Shown: piece by piece, positions 51,252 to 59,213 of the stretch | How the letters are laid out: every line of letters starts with the position of its first letter | How positions within the stretch are numbered: the stretch's first letter is position 1 | Origin: Nonomuraea soli | GTDB lineage: Bacteria > Actinomycetota > Actinomycetes > Streptosporangiales > Streptosporangiaceae | NCBI RefSeq assembly: GCF_013761175.1 | Contig: NZ_JACDUR010000002.1 | Location: 372,001-436,000, forward strand | DNA length: 64,000 bases | Direction of reading: 5' to 3' | Translations under genes and position numbers: made by a program | The notes under the pieces: generated by a model | The model's database searches: none | What the model was told of the DNA's origin: nothing | Seen by the model: only the letters and a program-made list of their open reading frames with translations

Positions 51252-54188
51252 TCAGGGGCCGACATGAATGTAGGACGCCCACAGCGACGGTGTCATCCGG
51301 TTCTCGGCCAGCAGCGAGACGACGGCCTCGTGCAGCGCCTTGTGCGGTGCCAGGCCGCGGGCCGTGTTGCCGTAGAACGCCTCCGCGACCGCCACGGCCG
51401 TGTCGTCGGCCGCCGGCCACAGGGTGCCGATCACGTGCGCGTATCCGGCGAGCTGGAACGCGGACGACAGATGGATGGCCTCGTCCAGCAACGCGAGGCT
51501 CGGCTGCGCGGTCGTGCAGGCCGACAGGAAGGCGAGCCGGCCGTCGCGGATGCGCAGCCGGTTGATGTCGAGCACGCTCAGCGGCTCGTCGTGCAGGACG
51601 AGCCTGCCTGCCGACACGGCCGCGACGTCGCCGTACGCGTGGCAGGCGAAGTGCACGAGCGGCGCGTCGGCCAGTGCGGCGAGGACCGCCGACCGGGTGG
51701 CCTGGGCCCCGGTCAGCTCGCGGACGCGGCCGAGCCGGCGCTTGACGGCCTCGACCTCGGCCGCCGTGCCGGGTAGCGCGTCGTACCCGTCGGGCGCCGC
51801 CACCGAGACGACGAGCGCCTCCTCCGGCATTCCGGCCGCGGCCTGCGCGCGAGCGTGCTCCAGCACCCGGATCGTCGGCGTGTAGGAGGAGACGGTGGAG
51901 TCCATGACCGAGTCCGCCGCGTGCAGCGGCAGGTAGGCGGCCGCGCCCGACGGCACCCACCACACCCGGGAGACGCCGCCCGGCAGCCGGGCCAGCGCCG
52001 GGCCGGTGATCGCCTCGCCCAGCCAGGCGAGCTGCCCCCGGATCTCCGCTTCCGCCGTGGCGCGCTCCCTCAGCGTGCGTTCGGGGTCGGTGGCGGCCGC
52101 GGCGGCGGCGAAGTACGCGGCCGCGTGCCCGGCGACCTCGTCCTCCGTCACCTCCGGCAGGGGTACGGCCCGCACCGCGCCGTCGCTCAGGACCAGGGCG
52201 TCGCAGCGGTAGCCGCTGATGTTGACCATGACGATGGCGTCGCGGCCGGCGACCTGGGCGAGGGTCAGGGCGTCCCGGGGTCGCAGGAATTCACGGAACT
52301 CGTCGATGTCCCGGATGGCCGCCAGGACGTTCTCCCATTCCTCGGCGAGCGCGTGACGTTGGACGATCGGGTCGATGCCGCCCTGGCTCGTGGGGGACTG
52401 GTCGAAGGAGTCGCGGATCCTGACGAACTCCCGGGCCAGCTCGGGATGACGCTCGTGCAGCAGACCGATGTCGCTGCGGGTGTCGAGCGCCTGCCCGAGG
52501 AGGACGCCGCGGCCCAGCTCCAGCAACTCGACGGCCCGTTCCGCCTCTCCGGCGGCCAGTGCGCAGGCGGCCGCGTCGCGCACGATCCCGGCGGGTCCGC
52601 TCAGGAGGCGCTCCTGGTCGGCGCGGGTCAGGGATCTGGCGGCCAGGCGGCCGAGCAGCTCGACCGCCAGGCCGTAGCCGTCGAGCGCCTGTGCCCAGTC
52701 GGCGGCGTCGGCGGCCGCCGCTCCCCACCGGTGCGCGGCGGCTGTGCGGACCTCGGGGGTGACGGTACTGAGCCGGGCCGCCGCGCACCAGTGATCGATG
52801 GCGTCCTGGCGGCTTCCCCGGCGTTGGGCCGCCTCGCCGAGCAGATAGTGCATGGGCCCGGCGTCCGGATGGCCGGCGGGAAGGATCCCCAGCGCCTCAC
52901 GCAGCAGCTTCGCGGCCTCGTCGAGCGCGGCCTCGTCGCCGAGCCGGTGCTTGACCAGCAAGGCGTCCGCGAGCTGCCGCAACGCCCAGAAACGCTGGAT
53001 GTGCTCGGGGGGCATCGTCACCAGGGCACAACGCAGGACCTCCTCCGCCTCCGCCAGCGTCGCAGGCTCCTCGTCGGCATGGTGGAGGAAAAGCAGCGCC
53101 GACCCCAGGTTGACCAGCCGGTGCGGCAGGTAGTGCGCGTTGATCATCGCGTTCCCCACCGCGTGGCGGGCCGACCTGGCCGATCTGGGTGACAGCAGGG
53201 CGGGCAGCGACCCCACCAGCACGGTCCGGTAGTCCTCGACCGGCGTCTCGTCGATCGCCCGGCGCTGGAGGGCGATCGACTCGCGGATCTCCTCGGTGTC
53301 GCCCGTCTCGACCGCGTGCTCCAGCAGGACGATGGCCAGATTGGCGGTCGCCGCCGTCGCGAGGGGAAGGTCCGCGGGCACGTCGGCGACGACCCCGCGG
53401 AGCATCCTGATCGCCTCGTCGAGCCAGCGCAGGTCGCCGGTGCGCTGGTAGGCCAGGTGGAGGGCGCTCGACAGCTGCATCCGCCGGGTTATCCGACCGG
53501 GATCCTTGCGATGGGGGCGGCTCGTCAGCAGCGAACGGCCGAGGGCTATGGCCTCGTCGAGGTGGGCGCGCTCGCCCCGCATGCGGTAGCGGGTCAGCAG
53601 CGCGGCCTGCCGTAACTCGGTCAGTCCCGTGTGGAGCGGACGGCGGGGCGAGGTGCGTGCGATCCGCCTGCCGACGGTCTCGAGCAGGTCGTCGACGAGT
53701 TCGGCATGGTTCTCGCGCTCGGCCACCCGCAGTTTCGCGATGCCGAACTTGATGGGGTCCAGGTACGTGAGGAGCGACCATCGGCCCCGCCAGGTCAGCG
53801 TGACCGCGACGATCACCACGGCGGCGATGGCCGAGTAGAGCAGGGCCCAGCACGCGAAGGCCGTCCACGCGGGCCAGTCGGGGGAGCCGATCACGATGAT
53901 CGGCACGACCGACAGGAAGGCCAGCACCCGCCAGATCCGCCAGGCCCGCGGCCGCCGTGCGAGCTGGCGGCGGTCCTCCTCGAGCAGCCAGGGAGGAGGC
54001 GGATCCGCGGCGAACCGCTGGACGACGTACGAGGCGCGGGCGGCGACGGCGAGCACCAGCAGGGCGTGGGCCAGGGCGAACATCCCTGGAACGCCCGCGC
54101 CGAGCGCTTCGTAACCGTCCTCGATGTCGGCGTAAGCGACGAGGGCCAGAATCACCATGATCAGCGCAGTCGACCACGACGGTGTCAT
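51252..54188 (-). CDS. Membrane-anchored TPR-CHAT (caspase-like) protease
   Basis: 978 aa. Four N-terminal hydrophobic helices in two pairs (about residues 5-50 and 85-130), then a long helical TPR-like region (about 170-640), then a CHAT domain (about 670-978). The CHAT catalytic dyad is visible: His850 in HFACHAYGD and Cys891 in LSACTTA, followed by AFQLAGYAHVIGTLWPAADD, a conserved block. Known CHAT proteases (separase relatives, Craspase) are activated by partner proteins and cleave specific targets. The ATG at 54188 has GGAGG eight nt upstream; a -10-like TAGCCT is at 54222-54217. First gene of a three-gene operon. Confidence 0.9.
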   Translation of the reverse strand: MTPSWSTALIMVILALVAYADIEDGYEALGAGVPGMFALAHALLVLAVAARASYVVQRFAADPPPPWLLEEDRRQLARRPRAWRIWRVLAFLSVVPIIVIGSPDWPAWTAFACWALLYSAIAAVVIVAVTLTWRGRWSLLTYLDPIKFGIAKLRVAERENHAELVDDLLETVGRRIARTSPRRPLHTGLTELRQAALLTRYRMRGERAHLDEAIALGRSLLTSRPHRKDPGRITRRMQLSSALHLAYQRTGDLRWLDEAIRMLRGVVADVPADLPLATAATANLAIVLLEHAVETGDTEEIRESIALQRRAIDETPVEDYRTVLVGSLPALLSPRSARSARHAVGNAMINAHYLPHRLVNLGSALLFLHHADEEPATLAEAEEVLRCALVTMPPEHIQRFWALRQLADALLVKHRLGDEAALDEAAKLLREALGILPAGHPDAGPMHYLLGEAAQRRGSRQDAIDHWCAAARLSTVTPEVRTAAAHRWGAAAADAADWAQALDGYGLAVELLGRLAARSLTRADQERLLSGPAGIVRDAAACALAAGEAERAVELLELGRGVLLGQALDTRSDIGLLHERHPELAREFVRIRDSFDQSPTSQGGIDPIVQRHALAEEWENVLAAIRDIDEFREFLRPRDALTLAQVAGRDAIVMVNISGYRCDALVLSDGAVRAVPLPEVTEDEVAGHAAAYFAAAAAATDPERTLRERATAEAEIRGQLAWLGEAITGPALARLPGGVSRVWWVPSGAAAYLPLHAADSVMDSTVSSYTPTIRVLEHARAQAAAGMPEEALVVSVAAPDGYDALPGTAAEVEAVKRRLGRVRELTGAQATRSAVLAALADAPLVHFACHAYGDVAAVSAGRLVLHDEPLSVLDINRLRIRDGRLAFLSACTTAQPSLALLDEAIHLSSAFQLAGYAHVIGTLWPAADDTAVAVAEAFYGNTARGLAPHKALHEAVVSLLAENRMTPSLWASYIHVGP

Positions 54189-54216
54189 CCCGTGAGCCTC
54201 CAAGCGGTTCGACCCA

Positions 54217-54222
54217 AGGCTA
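54217..54222 (-). promoter_or_regulatory. Possible -10 box of the CHAT operon
   Basis: TAGCCT on the minus strand, predicted start near 54210, leaving a 22-nt leader with GGAGG. No convincing -35. Confidence 0.35.
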
Positions 54223-54345
54223 CGGCGCGACCGTGATCTCCCGCAGCTCACCCGATGGCCACCTGCGCAACCGTCTGCGGTTACCGCCCCGAGCCGCCTG
54301 CGACCCGTCCGCGGACGAAGGCCAGGCCGGTGGGCCGACCGCTGC

Positions 54346-54659
54346 GCCGAGGTCTTGCAGGACTTCGCCCGCCTGCAGCTGCTGGTCAGGGAGAACGCCG
54401 GCGCCGGCGACCTGCCTCGACGAGCCCACCTCGGCGCTGGACCCGCAGGCCGAGCACGAGCTGTTCGAGACCTTCACGGCGCAGGCCAGGCAGGGTGATC
54501 GTCTCCCACCGCTTCTCGACGGCGACCATGGCCGGCCGCAACGTGGTCATCGAGGAGGGCAGGCTCGCCGAGCAGGGAGCCCACGCCGACCTGCTGGCCT
54601 CGGGAGGGACCTGCGCGCGTCTGTACACCGCGCAGGCGCGGGCCTACGCCGGGGCGTGA
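54346..54659 (+). pseudogene. Remnant of an ABC exporter ATPase domain
   Basis: Pieces of one ABC ATPase lie in three frames. Frame A reads AEVLQDFARLQLLVRENAGA (the Q-loop segment of actinomycete exporters), frame B reads LDEPTSALDPQAEHELFETF (Walker B), frame C reads RVIVSHRFSTATMAGRNVVI and continues EEGRLAEQGAHADLLASGG to a TGA at 54657. The signature region between A and B is deleted, and a second frameshift separates B and C. No membrane domain is left. It lies between the CHAT operon and a TetR gene and marks an old deletion in this part. Confidence 0.8.
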
Positions 54660-54660
54660 T

Positions 54661-55254
54661 TCAGCGGGCCAGGGCCCGCAGGATGAAGCCGGAGACCATC
54701 GCGGAGGCGTCGTCGAGGGAGATGGTGCCGCTGATCAGCGGCACCCGCTCGGCGCCGATGACGGCGAGGATCATGCGCGCGGTCGCCACGACGTCGGGGG
54801 CGTGGAACTGGCCCGCCTCGACGCCGGCGTCGAGGATCTCGACCAGGACCCGCTGCATCGGCGCGACGTGGTCGGCGAGCTGCTGGTAGGCGTCGGGCCC
54901 GAGGGTGGCCGACAGGTCGGCGGCGCCGGGGTGCGGGTGGGCCAGCAGCCCGGCCAGCTGCAGCCGGATGAAGGCCTGGAGCCGCTCGCCGGGAGCGGCG
55001 TCGTCGGGCAGCTCGCGGGTGAAGCTCTCGAGGAAGTACTGCGTCACCCGCTCGGTGAACGCCAGCAGCAGCGCGGCCTTGTCGGGGTAGTAGTTGTAGA
55101 GCACCGTGCGGGTGATGCCCGCCTCGGAGGCCACGTCCGTCATGGAGATGGCGTCGATGCCCTGGACCCGCGACAGCCGCGAGACCGCCTGCAGAATGCG
55201 GTCGCGCGTCTGGGCGCGGTGCTCGCCGATCGTGGCGGCCGAGATCCGGGGCAT
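54661..55254 (-). CDS. TetR-family transcriptional regulator
   Basis: 197 aa. DNA-binding domain at residues about 12-60, with SMTDVASEAGITRTVLYNYY as helix-turn-helix. The C-terminal ligand domain has no known subtype. A TAGACT box lies six nt before the ATG and includes the stop codon of the heme oxygenase gene, so the regulator may be made from a leaderless message as well as by read-through. It may control heme oxygenase, whose promoter has a TGAC-5-GTCA repeat, or the lost ABC transporter next to it. Confidence 0.9.
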   Translation of the reverse strand: MPRISAATIGEHRAQTRDRILQAVSRLSRVQGIDAISMTDVASEAGITRTVLYNYYPDKAALLLAFTERVTQYFLESFTRELPDDAAPGERLQAFIRLQLAGLLAHPHPGAADLSATLGPDAYQQLADHVAPMQRVLVEILDAGVEAGQFHAPDVVATARMILAVIGAERVPLISGTISLDDASAMVSGFILRALAR

Positions 55255-55260
55255 CTGACC

Positions 55261-55266
55261 AGTCTA
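55261..55266 (-). promoter_or_regulatory. -10 box of leaderless TetR gene
   Basis: TAGACT, six nt, ATG at 55254 (minus strand). Its TAG is the heme oxygenase stop codon. Confidence 0.5.
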
Positions 55267-55902
55267 GGCCGCGGCCCTGACCACGTGCAGCAGCTCCCCG
55301 AGCACCTCGGAGTTGAGCTGGTAGGCCAGCTTGGTCTCCTTGATGATGCGCATGGCCTCCGCCTCGTCGGGCTTCAGGGCGTCGAGCCTGGCGCGATACT
55401 CGTTCTTGAAGCGCGGCAGGCTGCCGACCTCGTCGAAGAAGTAGAAGTCGACGCCGCCGCCCTTGCCGTAGCCGTAGATCTTCTGCAGCTCCATCCGGAT
55501 GAACTGGCCGCCGGACAGGTCGCCCATGTAGCGCGTGTAGTGGTGGGCGATGTAGCCGCCCGGCCAGTCGGAGACCTGCTCGATGCGGGCCATGAGGGTG
55601 CGGGTCGACTTGGAGGGGGCGATCCGCGACTCCCAGCCGGGCCCGTAGACGGTGACGAGGTCGCGCACCAGCGCCTCCTCCCGGTAGAGCTCGGGGAAGA
55701 CGAAGCGGCCGGCGACGGGGTGGTCGGCCAGGCGGCGGGAGGCGGCGTCGAGCGCCAGGTAGCAGAAGTAGTGCTGGGCGACCATCTCGCCGTATTCGCG
55801 CTCGCTGAGCTTGCCGCCCATCAGCAGGTCGAGGTAGCCCTCTCCCTCCGCCGACGAGTGATCGCTCCAGGTGGCGTTCTTGAGGTCCTCGGCGAACGGC
55901 AT
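55264..55902 (-). CDS. hmuO: Heme oxygenase (biliverdin-producing)
   Basis: 212 aa soluble HmuO-type enzyme that opens heme to biliverdin, iron and CO. The proximal ligand is His15 in WSDHSSAEG; the distal helix motif YMGDLSGGQFI is complete, and YIAHHYTRYMGD precedes it. Length matches HmuO. GGAG eight nt before the ATG; longer starts upstream lack this. Role in iron recovery from heme. Its promoter region lies in the 3' end of the acyltransferase gene and contains a possible operator. The symbol is by similarity to corynebacterial HmuO. Confidence 0.94.
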   Translation of the reverse strand: MPFAEDLKNATWSDHSSAEGEGYLDLLMGGKLSEREYGEMVAQHYFCYLALDAASRRLADHPVAGRFVFPELYREEALVRDLVTVYGPGWESRIAPSKSTRTLMARIEQVSDWPGGYIAHHYTRYMGDLSGGQFIRMELQKIYGYGKGGGVDFYFFDEVGSLPRFKNEYRARLDALKPDEAEAMRIIKETKLAYQLNSEVLGELLHVVRAAA

Positions 55903-55926
55903 GGCGTGACTCCAACGTGCGAGACA

Positions 55927-55945
55927 GTTATATGACGAAGTGTCA
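55927..55945 (-). promoter_or_regulatory. Promoter and possible operator of heme oxygenase
   Basis: TATAAC (55932-55927, minus) is a good -10. Directly upstream is TGACGAAGTGTCA (55933-55945), an inverted repeat with 4-bp arms, located between -10 and -35. A clear -35 is not visible, so an activator or alternative sigma factor is possible. The acyltransferase stop codon lies within the repeat. Confidence 0.45.
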
Positions 55946-56995
55946 CAAAGAACGCCGCCCGAAGTCAAACCGTTGACGACACCATGTCATCAAAACCGCC
56001 GCCGATGCCAGAGCCACGACCAGGAGCAGCCGGGATCCGATCCACGACCACGTCGACGGCGTGCCGTACAGGCCGAACAGCACCACCACCGCGACCAGCA
56101 CCGTCATGTGCCACACGAACACCCGCATGGCGTGCAGGTTGGCCAGCGCCACGACCGCCCACAGGCGGGGGCGCCGCATCAGCCGGCCGAGCGCGGGGCG
56201 CACGAGCACGGCCAGGCCCACTTGCGCCAGCCCGAACGTGACCGCGGCCAGGGTCGGCGGAGACAGGTTCGACACGCGCGCCCCGGTCACGCCGACCATG
56301 CTCGCCGGATAGCCGAACCAGCCGACCAGCGCCACGGTCGCCAGCGCGCCGCCCGCCGCGATCCATCCCGCCGCCCGCCCGCTCAGCCCGTCGCGGGCCC
56401 AGACCAGACCCAGGAGGTACGGCACCAGCCAGGCGGCCCCCACGTTCACCCACCCGAGCCACGGCGCGATCGTGAAGCGCCCGACGTCGGCCACGGCGAC
56501 GAGCGCCACGACCAGCCAGACCGCGTGCCGTACCCGGGCCGGCCGGACCAGCCACGGAGTCAGCGCGGTCAGCGCCGCGAAGACCGCCAGGAACCACAGC
56601 GGCCCCAGCGCGGGCAGCGCGAAGGCCCGCAACGTGCGGTAGGGCACCCACGGCGCGGCGATGGCCAGCGCGGCCGCCCACACCGCCAGCAGCGGCACCA
56701 CGGGCATCAGCAGCCTGCGCATCCGCGCGGCCACCCAGGCCGCGTCGTGCGCGCCGCGGGCGGCGACGTAGCCGCCCACCAGGAAGAAGACGGCCAGCAT
56801 CTGGAAGATCCAGGTCAGCGGGACCAGTTCGGGCATGAACACGAGCGGGCTGGAGATCGTGCGGTTGGGCGCCCAGGCGCTGCCCATCCAGTGCCCGGCG
56901 ACCACGCCGAAGATCGCCAGCGCCCGCATCGCGTCGAGTGCCCGGTCACGCGTCGGCGGGGTGCGCAGCGCGATCGTCTCGGCCAGGCCGCTCAC
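55943..56995 (-). CDS. Acyltransferase family 3 membrane protein
   Basis: 350 aa with about ten helices. The first helix segment ALDAMRALAIFGVVAGHWMG carries the conserved Arg and the catalytic His of the family. Such proteins transfer acyl groups (acetyl, succinyl) to sugars or lipids at the membrane; substrates cannot be told from sequence. Start GTG at 56995 overlaps the stop of the hydrolase gene (GTGA), so the two are coupled. Upstream codons in frame are shadow of the hydrolase gene. Confidence 0.87.
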   Translation of the reverse strand: MSGLAETIALRTPPTRDRALDAMRALAIFGVVAGHWMGSAWAPNRTISSPLVFMPELVPLTWIFQMLAVFFLVGGYVAARGAHDAAWVAARMRRLLMPVVPLLAVWAAALAIAAPWVPYRTLRAFALPALGPLWFLAVFAALTALTPWLVRPARVRHAVWLVVALVAVADVGRFTIAPWLGWVNVGAAWLVPYLLGLVWARDGLSGRAAGWIAAGGALATVALVGWFGYPASMVGVTGARVSNLSPPTLAAVTFGLAQVGLAVLVRPALGRLMRRPRLWAVVALANLHAMRVFVWHMTVLVAVVVLFGLYGTPSTWSWIGSRLLLVVALASAAVLMTWCRQRFDFGRRSL

Positions 56996-57714
56996 GAGCG
57001 CGCCCTTTCGAGCACGACCTCGCCGGTCCGGCCGAGGGCGAGCAGCGCCAGGTTGCGCAGGGAGACCGTGCCGGGCCTGAAATAGTCGCTGTGGCCGCCG
57101 GGCCCCGCCTCGAACAGGCGGGCGCCGCTGCCCGGCGCCATCGGATCGGCCCCGAAGCCGAGGACCCCGAGCTTGACGTGCGGCACGAACCGGATCCAGT
57201 CGGCCTCGCCCCGGCCCGCCCACAGGTCGGGCACCGGCACGTCGCCCAGGCCAGGACTGCCGAACGCGACCACCGTGGCGCCGGGCACGCGCGCTCCCGC
57301 GCACAACGCGGAGCCGTAGCTGTGGCACAGCAGCGTCACCGGCACCCGCGGTAACCGCTCGACGGTCGCGCGCAGCGCCGCGTACCCCTTGCGCGCGGCG
57401 GCGTCGGTGATCGCCCGCACGCTCACCGTGGCGGGGCTGTCGTAGCCGAGCCAGGCCACCACCGCCAGCCGGTGGCCCGGCTGGACCCGGTCCGCCTCGG
57501 CCAGCAGCGCCCGCGCCGCCCCGCCGGGACGGCGGAAGGAGGCCTCGAACGTGGCCGCCGTGGTGTCGGCGCCGGGCACGATGACCGCGATCCGGTCGGC
57601 GACGGCCAGGTCGCCGTAGACCCTGACCAGCCGGTCGCCGGAGCCGGGCGGACGGCTGGGATCGACGGCGAGCGCCTGGGCGAGCAGGACGGTGACGCAC
57701 AGCAGTCGGAGCAT
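56992..57714 (-). CDS. Secreted alpha/beta hydrolase, DUF1023 (Abhydrolase_8) type
   Basis: 240 aa with an N-terminal hydrophobic signal (MLRLLCVTVLLAQALAVDPS). VADRIAVIVPGADTTAATFE and WLGYDSPATVS match the conserved blocks of Abhydrolase_8; the nucleophile elbow is LLCHSYGSALC with Ser, the acid is probably Asp in the late loop, and His in GPGGHSDYF. In actinomycetes such proteins are common and uncharacterised. A TAGCGT box six nt before the ATG suggests a leaderless transcript. Coupled to acyltransferase, perhaps a deacylase-acylase pair. Confidence 0.85.
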   Translation of the reverse strand: MLRLLCVTVLLAQALAVDPSRPPGSGDRLVRVYGDLAVADRIAVIVPGADTTAATFEASFRRPGGAARALLAEADRVQPGHRLAVVAWLGYDSPATVSVRAITDAAARKGYAALRATVERLPRVPVTLLCHSYGSALCAGARVPGATVVAFGSPGLGDVPVPDLWAGRGEADWIRFVPHVKLGVLGFGADPMAPGSGARLFEAGPGGHSDYFRPGTVSLRNLALLALGRTGEVVLERARS

Positions 57715-57720
57715 GCGGCG

Positions 57721-57726
57721 ACGCTA
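57721..57726 (-). promoter_or_regulatory. -10 box of leaderless Abhydrolase_8 gene
   Basis: TAGCGT on the minus strand, six nt, ATG at 57714. Confidence 0.5.
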
Positions 57727-57787
57727 CGAACCGCCGCGGGTAGCGGGCATCGCGCCAGGGAGCGATCTTCGGCGTCCCTCCGCGGAG

Positions 57788-59131
57788 CTACCGGGTGTAG
57801 CGGTGCTTGGCCCCCGGCGGGAAGTACTCGGGATCCCCGGCGGGCCGCAGCACGACGCCGGGGGCCTGGCGGTGCCCGGGCACGTAGGCGGCGTACTCGC
57901 TGTTGAGCCGCAGCAGCTGCCGCAGGATCGACGCCGCGACGGCCTCGCGGACCCCCGGTTCGGGGTCCAGGCCCGGCCGCAGCTCGACCGTGACGGTCAG
58001 GCGGCGGTCGCGGTCCGCGTCCTCCGTCGCCTCCAGCACGAACTTGCCCGTGACCGACGCGCTGACCTCGGGCTGCTCCAGGCCGATGGCGATGTTCTCC
58101 GGGTAGACGTTGGCGCCGTAGAAGGAGACGGTGAAGTGCGAGCGGCCGAAGACGTAGGCGAAGGGCATGGTCGTGCCGCCGCGTGAGGGCTCGAAGCCGT
58201 GCCCGCGCACGAACGACAGCAGCCGCTCGTGCGTCAGCAGGCCGCCCTCGTCGGCGATGTGGTAGCGCACCAGCGGGATGCCGTTGTCGCCGGAGAACAG
58301 CAGGGTGCCGTCGTGCTCCTCGAAGTAGCGCACGTCCGGGTCGTACTGGACGAGGGTCGGCAGCCGCGAGGAGCCGAACAGCTCGCGGGCCAGATCGGGG
58401 CGGGCGGCCAGGAAGCGGCGGATCTCGACCGACAGCGGCGTCTCGTTGCCGAGCACGCCCGCGTCGGCGGTGCCGTACAGGGAGGCGATGCCCGACACCG
58501 GGTCGGCGATGCCGGCGCGGCCGGCGACCAGGGTGCGCCACTCCTCGCTGAAGACCTCGCCCGCGGTCACCAGCTTCACGTCCCACCGCTCCCAGCCGGA
58601 GCCGCTGTCGATCACGTCCTTGAGGAAGGGCGGGTAACCGAGCAGCACCACCTGGTCGAAGTGCGGGCCGAGCTCGGGCACGACGCGCAGGATCTCGCGC
58701 TTGTCGCTGCCGGGAGCCACGCAGGTGACGGGGTAGCCGCGCTCGGCCAGGTGCCGCAGGCACGCCAGGGTGAACAGCCCGCCCACCCACGTGCCCAGCG
58801 CGAAGCAGACGACCGCGAGCGTACGGCGGGAGCGGGCCTGGAAGGCGTCGAACACCTCCGAGAAGCGGGCGGCGATGACCTGCTCGTCGCGCGTCGAGCG
58901 GGGCCAGAACGACGGCACGCCGGTGGAGCCGGACGAGACCGCGATCATGTCGCCGATCACGCCGCCGCGGCACAGGTCGGGCAGCGGGTAGCGGCGGGTG
59001 TAGTTCGCCTTGGTCGTCATCGGCAGCCGGGAGAAGTCGTCCTCGTCCTCGCGGACGCCGTGCTCGGCGAGGAAGGCGCGGTAGGCGGGGACGGAGGCGG
59101 CGACGTCGCGGAAGAGCTCGACCGGATCCAC
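57788..59131 (-). CDS. Phenylacetate-CoA ligase-like adenylate-forming enzyme
   Basis: 447 aa, length of PaaK-type ligases. AMP-binding P loop AVSSGSTGVPSFW, then TAGEVFSEEWR, SLYGTADAGVLG, the YFEEHDGTLLFSGDNGIPLV block and the C-terminal GANVYPENIAIGLEQ hinge region. Members activate aryl or acyl acids as adenylates. The GTG start is supported by TAGAGT six nt upstream. Divergent from the copper-amine-oxidase-like gene, 82 bp apart. No phenylacetate pathway genes are nearby, so the acid substrate is unknown. Confidence 0.85.
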   Translation of the reverse strand: MDPVELFRDVAASVPAYRAFLAEHGVREDEDDFSRLPMTTKANYTRRYPLPDLCRGGVIGDMIAVSSGSTGVPSFWPRSTRDEQVIAARFSEVFDAFQARSRRTLAVVCFALGTWVGGLFTLACLRHLAERGYPVTCVAPGSDKREILRVVPELGPHFDQVVLLGYPPFLKDVIDSGSGWERWDVKLVTAGEVFSEEWRTLVAGRAGIADPVSGIASLYGTADAGVLGNETPLSVEIRRFLAARPDLARELFGSSRLPTLVQYDPDVRYFEEHDGTLLFSGDNGIPLVRYHIADEGGLLTHERLLSFVRGHGFEPSRGGTTMPFAYVFGRSHFTVSFYGANVYPENIAIGLEQPEVSASVTGKFVLEATEDADRDRRLTVTVELRPGLDPEPGVREAVAASILRQLLRLNSEYAAYVPGHRQAPGVVLRPAGDPEYFPPGAKHRYTR

Positions 59132-59137
59132 GGCGCG

Positions 59138-59143
59138 ACTCTA
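59138..59143 (-). promoter_or_regulatory. -10 box of leaderless ligase gene
   Basis: TAGAGT on the minus strand, six nt, GTG at 59131. Confidence 0.5.
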
Positions 59144-59213
59144 CAGCCCTTTCCGCCGTCCCCAGCGGGTGTGAGACTGAACCGCGCGTCTTGATCCACG
59201 GGGAGGAGACCAC

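Noticed and set aside
54182..54889. Single plus-strand gene across the ABC remnant
   Set aside because: Only a part in the middle is ABC-like; the true homology jumps between frames and the 3' part is antisense to the TetR gene, so a pseudogene is the better reading.
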